From NCBI GenBank assembly GCA_025331445.1, contig JAIWNE010000191.1, positions 1 to 38,534 on the forward strand: DNA of 38,534 nucleotides, written 5' to 3'. Below the pieces are notes generated by a model. The model saw nothing but the letters and a program-made list of their open reading frames with translations, was not told where the DNA came from and searched no databases. Positions 1 to 7,823 of this stretch are shown in pieces (the stretch's first letter is position 1; every line of letters starts with the position of its first letter). The translations under genes were made by a program, and so were the position numbers. The stretch is from Blakeslea trispora (lineage: Eukaryota > Mucoromycota > Mucoromycetes > Mucorales > Choanephoraceae).

Positions 1-4
1 TGGA

Positions 5-75
5 CCCTGACCCTGACCCTGACCCTGACCCTGACCCTGACCCTGACCCTGACCCTGACCCTGACCCTGACCCTG
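5..75. repeat. CCCTGA hexamer array (telomere-like)
   Basis: Eleven perfect tandem copies of CCCTGA plus a partial twelfth; the G-rich strand reads TCAGGG. The C-rich strand runs 5' to 3' into the window, as expected for a left chromosome end. It then decays through CCCTG-containing variants to about position 115. Short CCCTGACCCTGACC stretches recur near 1778-1792 and 1820-1845. TCAGGG is a one-base variant of the common TTAGGG telomere repeat. The array is short, so it may be a telomere-proximal variant tract, an interstitial array or a simple satellite. Confidence 0.85.
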
Positions 76-483
76 CCTTTACCCTGTCGTTTTCTTGCTT
101 GCCCTGACACCTTGTCCTCAACCTGCGTTCAATCCTGGTTCCCGGCTTATTACTTTTTATAGAATTGTCCCTTTCATGTGAAATTGCGCACAAATCATGT
201 GTAACATGTCATTGTCAATCCCAGAAAGTTTGACAGCTGTTCCAATTGTTCCGGTCGTACAATGATCTGTCAAAGTCGATTTGACAGGCTTTTCTTATTA
301 GTATGATAACTCCTTTTTAGGTCGTCCAAATTTGGAAATTCAAATTGGGAATAGTATTTGACGGTGCTTAGATTACACCTGCCAAGTTTGGTAGTGGGTT
401 GTCCGCCAAAAAAAAAATTAAAGTCAATCTTATTTTAGGCTGTCTACTAAGGCTTGTGAAGCTTATAAAAAAAAATCAGGACA

Positions 484-575
484 AGACAGAAAGGCTGGGC
501 TAGCACAGCCGTTAAGACGTTATTCCTCAGCCGAGTTGATAGGGTGTTCGAACCTCCCGAGCGTCGCTTTTTTAC
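484..575 (+). ncRNA. tRNA-like pol III unit (relic or SINE head)
   Basis: An A-box-like block (GGGCTAGCACAGCCGTTAAG, about 496-515) is followed by a good B-box (GTGTTCGAACCTC, about 545-557) and then a T6 run at 569-574 that could act as a pol III terminator. The T-arm around TTCGAAC pairs 4 of 5 positions, but I could not build a convincing anticodon arm. A decayed tRNA or a tRNA-derived SINE head are the likely explanations. Confidence 0.4.
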
Positions 576-1093
576 CTATTTTTTTGGCCAAGTACATTTG
601 TTACATGTCAGATATTTCTCTTATAGTAAGATAAGACATATGAGATTTTAGTGGGCACTTTACTGATACCTATTTTAATCGTATCATAATTAATTACACT
701 GTTGTTTGTGCTATAATTGGAGCATTCTCATTGGTTAAACTAAAAACATTGCTTCACTTATAGTCCTTATTGATGCTGTTATAGTGGGGTGAAGCTTAAA
801 TAATCAGTGTTTAAAGCGCATCCAATGTTGACATCGCTTGTAGTACTGAGCCTAATACTATTTTTAAATATAATTTTTTATTGTAAATAATAGTTCTTGT
901 CAAAAAAATTTGAACTCGTTCTCATATATCATTCTTACTTTAACTTTGGAAAATAATTTGCTTAGTTATTTTATAAAGCTATTGAAGGACGATAACTGTG
1001 ACTTTTTGAATCGGAATAGAGTTAAATTGACTGTTTATTGATTATACAATCATATCCACACACACTTGTTACTTACCCGATAGTCTATAAAAA

Positions 1094-1200
1094 AAAAATA
1101 AAAAATAAAAAAAAAGTGATTTGACCAAAAGTCGAACTCAGGTCTTTGGCGTAAAAGGTAAGAGCGCTTGCTCACTGAGCCAAAGAGTCTTCTTAGACAC
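1094..1200 (-). ncRNA. tRNA-like pol III unit on minus strand
   Basis: Read on the minus strand, an A-box-like TGGCTCAGTGAGCAAGCG is followed by CTTTTAC, which could be an anticodon loop reading UUU (Lys), then a B-box-like GAGTTCGACTT, and finally long T runs (plus-strand A runs 1089-1114) suitable for pol III termination. The presumed anticodon stem pairs badly, so this is probably a tRNA-derived relic rather than a working tRNA-Lys. Confidence 0.4.
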
Positions 1201-1387
1201 TAGAATTTTGTATACAAATACAATCTACAGTATATAATTTTTTTTTCTTGTTAAAATGCAGTGAAAGTGATGCTAAGAATGTAAACGCACCTCTTATACC
1301 AGTATCCTTTTATAATTCTCTTGTTAAAATCAATTCACAGTCGCCTGTCTTAGGCTTTCAATCTTTATTTCAATTATTAGAGGCACA

Positions 1388-1790
1388 ACTGTTACATGTC
1401 AGCATATTTTTTGGCTGAAGGGGTGCTCGACTTTGACAGAATATAACTCAAGCACATGTTTAGTCTCCGTCATAAGTCATAGTGCAATTGAAAGCCAAGA
1501 GTTTTCTTTATCATTTCAGAAAGTATCAATTTGAGACTCGTCTTTAAAGTGATTTATTTATGGCCGGTTTCAGAGCATATTATTTTTTCACTTGATTTTT
1601 TCTAAGTACAAACGTTACATGTCAGATTTTATGCCCTATGCGGGAGTCGAACTTTGACCGGGTGTTTCTCGAACATAGCCCTGACCTCAGAGGAGTTTGA
1701 TAGCGCATTCGAAAGCCCTCAGTTTCCTCTTTCATTGTGCCAAATATCATTCGGAAACCAATTCTCAAAACGGGATCCCTGACCCTGACC
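1388..1790. repeat. Diverged tandem subtelomeric repeat, two copies
   Basis: Two units starting near 1391 and 1615 share the same order of blocks: GTTACATGTCAG, a GTGCTCGACTTTGAC or GAGTCGAACTTTGAC block, a CATTCGAAAG or AATTGAAAG block, a TTTC(C/T)TCTTTCATT-like block, and a C/T-rich end. Unit length is about 225 bp. They are strongly diverged and indels are frequent. A third match to the first block lies near 598. Confidence 0.5.
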
Positions 1791-1876
1791 TTATCTGTAT
1801 GTTTATGTTTTTTTTTTTGCCCTGATCTCTTGTTGCCCTGACCCTTTTTTTGCTCATAACATATGTTGGTTACCCT

Positions 1877-3712
1877 TCATCTTCTGTTGTATGACTTCGT
1901 ACGAAGTAAAGGGTATCCTGGCTGAATTGCATCGTTTGGCAATGCCCAATTACAAACAATGCATTGTTCCAATGCAACCAGATCGTAACTAATGTAAGGT
2001 AATTCGTAAAGAATGTAATACCTTGATCCAGTTGCCTTTTCAACTTCCTTTCTTCTTACACCGGAGGATGCACGTAGCCAATCCTCAGAAGCTTGGCGAG
2101 TGGCATCGGGATTTTTTCTGGGCCAACTGTCACAGTTCCAGTTACAGTAGTTATGTCTACTGACTCCACCAGGAAGAGAAGGAAAAACAAGATCACACAT
2201 GTGGCAAGCACGATGACCGTTGTATGACAGGCTACCAATTAGTTTCTTTGTTGCCGGTAAATCACAACTGATTAAGGAGATGGCTGCTCGGACTTTGTTG
2301 TAAACAACTTTGCCATCGAGCAAGGTGACTGGCATATCTACACCTCTCATCAACACCAAGAGCTCATTCACCAAAGGCCGAAGATAGTGATTGATGGCAG
2401 TAGTACTAGGCTCACTAGGGCCGGGGATCACACCAAACAAGATCCTGTTTTTCTTTAAATCGCGGCCGTCCTTCTTTGGCAAGTTAAGTATGGACATGTA
2501 GATACAGCCCACACTGTAACTGTGCTCAAAGGGACTGAACCAATCGATGTTAAGAGCCAGTTGCAAGTTGTAGTTAGACTCATGGGCAAAGGGAACCGCA
2601 TCAGTGGGCAAGGCCTTGAAAGTGTTGAACATGCTGGCATCTTGCAAGTCCAAATAGTAACCTTCCAGAGTGCGACGGTGTTTCCACTGGGCAAGTTGGT
2701 CAGCAAAACCTCGTCTTCTAAAAAATTTTTTGAGAGTAGCCTCGACAGAGCAGTAGGCATACTCCATCTGAACAGACAAAGTTGCAGGAACACGGTTTTT
2801 CAGCGCCAAGAGATTTCCAGTACAGTAGAAGGAGGCATGTTTCGGGATGAATATGGCATTGGCCATGGGCTTGTCACAGATGACTGCACCATCCGTTTTT
2901 TCATGCAAAGCATGACACTTTGGACAAACAACATAAGCCTTGACACCCTCCGTACTACCATTGAGTAGAGCAGTACGATTCAAGAAGGTAGGCACACGCT
3001 TAGGGAAACCGAAGGAGTCGCCAGTTTCCTCCATGACTTGATTCAAGCATTCCATAACATACTCAGTGCCTTCGTGAGTGGTGTACTTGTTGTGAAGCTT
3101 GACAACCATAGCAAAGAGAATTTTAGCTGCTGCTGAAGAAGGAACTTTGCCTATAATAGACATGATTTAAAAGAATTGTTTAGTTGAAATATCAAACAGG
3201 TTTATTTATTAAAATTTACTTGAAGCAAAAGTGTTGGCGAGTTGATCGACTTCGTCGATTTCAACAACTTCGGTAGTCACCTCCTCAGGCTCAAAAGCAG
3301 AGGTAGCAACTTCAGGCTATTCTTCATCTTCACCTGTGGCCATGATGCTGAAGTCCTCTTCCATGAATTCATCATCTACGTAGCAAAATAATTAGCATTG
3401 AGTTCCTCAGTTATTTGTTTGTTTTTATTACCATCAGCATCCATTAATTCGATGTCATTGTTGACATCTTGCTCAGACAAGCCAGCCATGTCAAAAAATT
3501 GCTCATCTAAAAAACCAAAAGCGTTACCATACATGTTTCATTCTTATTCCATAAAATGCTTTACCATTCATGGCAGCCCACTCATTGAAGGCAACGCCTC
3601 CAAACAAATTGTTTGCCTTGTGATACTGAACGGTATATTGAGGCAACCATCTTTCTTCGTTAGGAAAGTTGAGACATTCATCACAGTAATAGAGGAGAAG
3701 AGATCCAGACAT
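1877..3712 (-). pseudogene. Tnp2-family (CACTA/Transposase_21-like) transposase, truncated
   Basis: Four exons can be read: 3712-3565, 3506-3432, 3375-3220 and 3150 down to about 1877, separated by 56-69 nt introns with GT...AG ends that keep frame. The last exon carries the Tnp2 core: a CPKC finger-like block, DWFSPF, then LNLPKK...NRILFGVIPGPSEP, HYLRPLVNELL and GHRACHMC, the usual block order in fungal Tnp2 transposases. An in-frame TAG (3317-3319) breaks exon 3. Near 1935-1975 the expected MHxLxLGxAKR block appears only in another frame (as MHCL, a stop, then LGIAKR), so the C-terminal half is frameshifted and then missing. The gene is cut short on the side facing the hexamer array. No flanking terminal inverted repeats were found. 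It is a dead copy; the cut-and-paste DNA transposase role is inferred from the family. Confidence 0.8.
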
Positions 3713-4250
3713 AATTGATATATTTTTTTGTTAAATTTAGGTAGAAAGAGCATTCGATTAATCTGTCAACATATTATTATATACAGGTTTGAGATTTTCT
3801 TACTCAACAGGTACACAATTACTATAATCGGCTATCTGATATCATCTGACAAGAACAATAAATTCATTATTAGACTTGATTATAACCCTTTTGTCTTAAA
3901 TGTGCTAAACATCGCTTCAAATCCATTTTTCTTCACACAATTCAACACATGCGATTTCCTCACCATTGTTGTATTCATTTGAGAGGAAACTTCATGTTGT
4001 TTGGCTAAAGGAGAATAATGTTTTGCTGATGAATACGTATCGCTGATCCCCGATTTTTTAAAAAAAAGAAATCTGTTACACCCGCTTTTTTTCAAATTAC
4101 TTTTTACATCTCACATAATATCGTATCATCCACTTATTTTACCTCAGTTTGAATACGGTTTGTTGAGTCTGTATATGACTCTTGGCTAAACAAAAGTTTT
4201 TATTTTATTTTACTTTAGTTATCTTTACGCGCAATCTCATTCACCTCAAC
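3713..4250. other. AT-rich spacer, no gene seen
   Basis: This gap between the Tnp2 relic and the OTU relic contains only short AT-rich open frames with no recognisable motif. It could include the 5' noncoding part of the transposon that carried the Tnp2 gene. Confidence 0.5.
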
Positions 4251-5053
4251 ATGCAACCCGAACTCTCAAACTCATTCACTAAACACGATGTTGCTGACTA
4301 CGTTCTCCAGAACATTCCCTGGACAGCTAAACATTTCATTGGGTTTAGACTCAAGACTGACCAGAAAGTATACGCCAAGTGCAAGATTCCGGCTGTTGCT
4401 TTCAGGTCCACTACAACAAGTCTACCAAGAAGGGGCTCTCTTGGATTCTCAGCAAGAAGCAAAACCCCATAACCATCCCGAGATCGAACTAATTAACAAG
4501 CATAAAGCTGTCACCACACTTTATGCTGCCAAATAGCGTGTGGTTGTAAGTCCTTCTTCTGGATACTGTGGGTTCCACGCAATTGCGTATGGAATCTACC
4601 ATGTCAACACCAGACACATGCAGTCAAAAAGGAAATGATGCTGACATTTGAAGAAAACTTGGAGACTTACAAGAAGATGAGGTATGTAGTAAAGTCAGCA
4701 TATAATGGATTTTGTTTAATCGAAAGAAATAGGTTTGACGTCGAAAAGGTAAGAAGCATTCTTTCTTTTGGATGAATACAACAATGCTTTCTGTCCCTCC
4801 CAATTTTGGTACAATGGCATCGAGTGCAGCCAGATTGTTGCTGACACTACAAGATTGCTGTAACAATCATGGACAGCAACAAGGTCAACAAGCCAACTCT
4901 GATGGTGCCAATCTGTGGTGTCATTGAAGAAAGAAAGCCGATTGTTTGCAACTCAAAGACTGTCATTACAATCTTTTGATTGTAGAAGAGGATTGTGTAT
5001 ATCCACCTATCGATCCAGTATACACAAAGCTTCAAATGGATATCAAAAATTAG
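4251..5053 (+). pseudogene. Relic of an OTU-type cysteine protease protein
   Basis: The coding sequence must be followed through several frames, so this is a broken gene. From the ATG at 4251 an N-terminal part reads ELSNSFTKHDVADYVLQNIP, then shifts frame near 4405. After a stop, the block GYCGFHAIA (Cys codon 4567-4569) matches the OTU catalytic signature (D/S)GxCxFxAIA. Another shift near 4630 leads to EMMLTFEENLETYKK. Near 4800 FWYNGIECSQIVADTT resembles the W...ECAQIxAD block of OTU domains found in transposon proteins. At 4958-4990 DCHYNLL (His codon 4964-4966) fits the catalytic His block, and the frame ends at TAG 5051-5053. The Cys-to-His order and spacing (about 130 codons) fit an OTU domain. 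Such proteases deubiquitinate proteins, and OTU domains are known in some Mutator-like elements; an origin in a mobile element is inferred from context. I found no transposase beside it. Confidence 0.6.
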
Positions 5054-6262
5054 AAAAAAAAATCAAAGAAACCATCAAAATACGATTCAACGATTGATAA
5101 AAAAAAATAAAGAAGTAATTGTTATCCAGTAATTATTCTGTACTCTTACATTACACATTGATCATTCTATCACTTTACATTTAATACAAAACATTCAAGT
5201 TTAATTGTGTGAGCGAATACCTACTCAATTTCTAAATATTGGCCAAACGATCCATACAGTACATACTGTATTAACCTGACATGAGTTCACATCATTTATG
5301 ATACATCTTCTTTTCGCTTCTTTTTGATTTAAATAACAAGTGCTATCCTGAATATATATTCAATTTCAGAAAAAAAATTGCAAAAAAAAGGCCTCTTTAA
5401 AAGAATAAAAATGATCCTATGTCATAGAATAAAAAAAGTTGCAAAAAAAAATATATCCTTCAGAAAATAAAAAATCAGTGCTAGAAAAAAAGTTGCAAAA
5501 AAAAACTTATTAGGAGCCAGCTAATTCCTCGCAATAGATAAATTTCAGTGCTAGAAAAAAAGTTGCAAAAAAAACCTTTATTAAAAATTGAATGTCAAAT
5601 TCTACTTCTTTTAAAAAAAAAAATTAGTGCTGGGAAAAAGTTGAAAAAAAAACCTTTTAAGAAGCAGCCAAAAAAGTTGCAAAAAAAACCCTTATTAGAA
5701 TCAACCAAAAAAAAAGTTGCTCAAAATGGACACCTCGTATTGAAAGTATAATTAAGACAGATTCGCTGCTTTTTCAGAAAAAAAATGAAAATAGTCAAAA
5801 GCTATTATTATTTTATGAAAGATTGTTTATCTATTACTTTTTGCTTTTCTGATCATTTTGATACCAAAAAAAAGCGATGTTGAGGTACTTGGAAAGGTAC
5901 ATCTTCAATTTTATTGCAAATATGCCCTCTTGCATTCAAACAACGACAAGAAATATGTAACCTGGAAAGCAATCTCACTCAATTTACAGCCTATTCGACT
6001 TAGAAAAAAAAAATAAAAAAAATCCAAGTCATTTCAAGAAAAATGGCGGAAATCGAATTTTTAATAAAATGGTTAAAAAAGGCTCTAAACACAAAATCGT
6101 CAAGTTATGAAAGATTTTGTAAGGAATCACAACATCCAATTTAACAAACATAAAGTACATTTATCCAAGAGTCATCCTAAAAAGTTTGATCCACAATGAA
6201 CGTGTTTTCGTAGAGAAAATGAGATTTTTAAATTAAGCAGTAAAAAATTATCAGTCTCACCA
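5054..6262. other. A-rich intergenic region with tandem repeat
   Basis: No gene is supported. The middle (5370-5725) is an A-rich degenerate tandem repeat annotated separately. The remainder is AT-rich DNA with many A8-A10 runs. A lysine-rich open frame at 5548-5751 is just the repeat read in frame. Confidence 0.55.
5370..5725 (+). repeat. Degenerate tandem repeat, A-run/GTTGC/A-run units
   Basis: Seven units with core A6-9 GTTGC A8-9 occur near 5376, 5430, 5488, 5557, 5636, 5672 and 5709, spaced 35-80 bp. Most are followed by CCTTTATTA-like or CTTATTAG-like text, and several are preceded by CAGTGCTAG. Unit spacing varies, so this is a degenerated minisatellite rather than a clean array. Confidence 0.7.
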
Positions 6263-6299
6263 CCGTCTCATCAACATAAAAAAAATGTGGATGAGACGG
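6263..6299. other. Perfect 10-bp hairpin with A-rich loop
   Basis: CCGTCTCATC (6263-6272) pairs perfectly with GATGAGACGG (6290-6299). Inside it ACAT (6274-6277) pairs with ATGT (6285-6288) around an A run. It lies 82 bp upstream of the tRNA-Gln. It could be the end of a small foldback element or a transcript-end hairpin; nothing in the sequence decides. Confidence 0.75.
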
Positions 6300-6381
6300 C
6301 AGGCAATTTCGATTGATTGTAGTGTGCAGTATAGAGTGTCAAAAAGGAACACAAAAAAATTTGACCTACGTCGGCATCAAT

Positions 6382-6452
6382 GGTTCCATAGTGTAATGGT
6401 TATCATATCGGTCTTTGAATCCGGTGATCCGAGTTCGATTCTCGGTGGACCT
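6382..6452 (+). tRNA. tRNA-Gln (UUG), probably slightly defective
   Basis: The 71-nt sequence has the layout of eukaryotic tRNA-Gln: acceptor GGTTCCA, A-box region TAGTGTAATGGTTATCA, anticodon loop CTTTGAA (anticodon TTG), and a 5-bp T-stem around TTCGATT with B-box GAGTTCGATTC. Two flaws are visible. The 3' acceptor strand is TGGACC plus discriminator T, one base shorter than needed to pair all seven positions, and the last anticodon-stem pair is T-T. It may be a pseudogene or a tolerated variant. No intron. The 3' flank has only short T runs. Confidence 0.75.
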
Positions 6453-6628
6453 ATAAACTTTATTTTTGCACGGCTAGATTATTAGCGACCACTACATTTA
6501 AGAGTCTTACTCACAGGAATTTTCCTTGTGTTACAGGACAAAGGATAGTTTTTGCAGTAACTTGAGAAGAGAGCAAATAGATATTATTACAGGACGTAAT
6601 AGTATTTTGCCAGTAACGAGTCAGAGTC

Positions 6629-7294
6629 AATGATACAATAGAACCAAAGAGAGGAACGATTGTTATGTAATGAGCACCACGTTGTTTAGGTAACGAACCT
6701 TAAGAAGAGATATAAGTGAAAAGAAAAGAAAAGTAAGTTAAATGAAATATATAAATGATACAATGATTAAGCGTATTAGCAGTTAATCAAGGGAAGTTTT
6801 AGTAATAGAAAGCCTGTCTAGCGGCAAGGTTAATGTCAAATATATAGTAAAGTTAGAGGGAGAAATGAGCTTCTTGTTTATTTAATAAAACTAATTGATA
6901 TTTATATCTGTTCATCCTATCGATGACAGTCCTATCTAAAAGGATCTAAGTTAAGTAAATTTATGAGTCATTGCTAGTCTGATGGTGTTGTTAACCAATC
7001 GAATAATATAATAATGGTGAAATACAAATAATGTTGGGGAAGATTGAAAAGTTTTCAGTGAGATAGATTGTTATAATAAGTTTGATTCGTTGAATGGATA
7101 GATGTAAATGGTAGTTTTAAATGAGATTGGGGTAAGATAGATAAAAATAGTATAATAAGTATATTTAGAATAAGATAATGATAGATAATATGAGAGAGAA
7201 TAAGATGAGAGAAGTATAATAAAGTAAAAGAAGTAAAATAATACTAAAGCATATAATTATAAAGTGCTAAATTATTGTTCGTAACAATATAACA
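6629..7294 (+). repeat. Left arm of ~670-bp dispersed inverted repeat (LTR-like)
   Basis: This stretch is nearly identical, in reverse complement, to 37863-38534. Long blocks match exactly and by eye the arms differ by a few percent, with only tiny indels. It ends ATATAACA and the partner begins TGTTATAT, which fits the TG...CA ends of an LTR. Similarity may start earlier (TGTTACAGG at 6529), but the partner runs off the window. No open reading frame. The likeliest nature is an LTR of a retrotransposon family, present here as separate insertions in opposite orientation. Confidence 0.8.
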
Positions 7295-7351
7295 GCTCAC
7301 CACAGCGCAGAGGAGTTTTAAAAAACTCAACATTTGATTCTAGGATAAAAT

Positions 7352-7371
7352 AAGTGAGTTTAGACTCACTT
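7352..7371. other. Short perfect hairpin
   Basis: AAGTGAGT (7352-7359) and ACTCACTT (7364-7371) form a perfect 8-bp stem with loop TTAG, 57 bp beyond the end of the LTR-like repeat. Role unknown. Confidence 0.6.
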
Positions 7372-7574
7372 TGCTTTTAGAGGTTAGCTATACAGAGAGA
7401 ATAAATGATGAAAGGGAAGGTTTTTTTTGTCGAAGTGTGATATAAAGGGTAATGGGAGGTTATTTTCGAGTTTGAAGCTGATCCGAGGAGATGAGTTGAT
7501 CTCGGTTTTTTTTACATGTCAAAGGCCATAAAATAAGTAAAAAGACTAAGAAAAATAATCTGTGGGAAAGAGAT

Positions 7575-7823
7575 TTGGCTAAAAAGAGAAAAAAAATAGC
7601 AGTAAAAATGAAGAGACAATCAAATGGGGGGATTGATTTTAGATTTTATGCAGAAAATATGTACAAAAATGGTAAATGGGGGGATAGGCCTAGTGAGGTG
7701 AAACAATCTGTGCAAAAAAATAGAGAGTATATGCAAATTTATTTAAAAGGTAAAGAAGAAGTATTGGAAGGGGCTTTCTTGAGATTAACTCAGATATTTC
7801 ATAAGAAAAAGGCAGCAGCCTGA
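7575..7823 (+). CDS. Hypothetical small basic protein, uncertain
   Basis: An 82-codon frame of unusual composition for this AT-rich stretch. Its N-terminus is very basic (MAKKRKK...KMKRQ), the middle contains GGIDFRFYAENMYKNGKWGDRPSEVK, and a KKKAAA tail precedes the stop. I do not recognise it. It lies just inside the 6629-7294 LTR-like repeat, so it could be a fragment of a retrotransposon gag-like or DNA-binding protein. It could also be a chance frame in purine-rich DNA. No intron signals or homologous copy in the window. Confidence 0.25.
   Translation: MAKKRKKIAVKMKRQSNGGIDFRFYAENMYKNGKWGDRPSEVKQSVQKNREYMQIYLKGKEEVLEGAFLRLTQIFHKKKAAA

Larger units (their letters stand above)
76..1876. 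other. Subtelomeric noncoding region
   Basis: No open frame of convincing composition on either strand. The stretch holds two tRNA-like pol III units, annotated separately, and several copies of a motif resembling GTTACATGTCAG near 598, 1391 and 1615, followed by loosely similar sequence. It looks like degenerate subtelomeric repeat DNA between the hexamer array and the first transposon relic. Confidence 0.6.

Noticed and set aside
5370..5725. CRISPR array
   Set aside because: Units are low-complexity with irregular spacing and no unique spacers; the organism is eukaryotic.
5548..5751. Lysine-rich small protein
   Set aside because: It is the A-rich tandem repeat read in frame.
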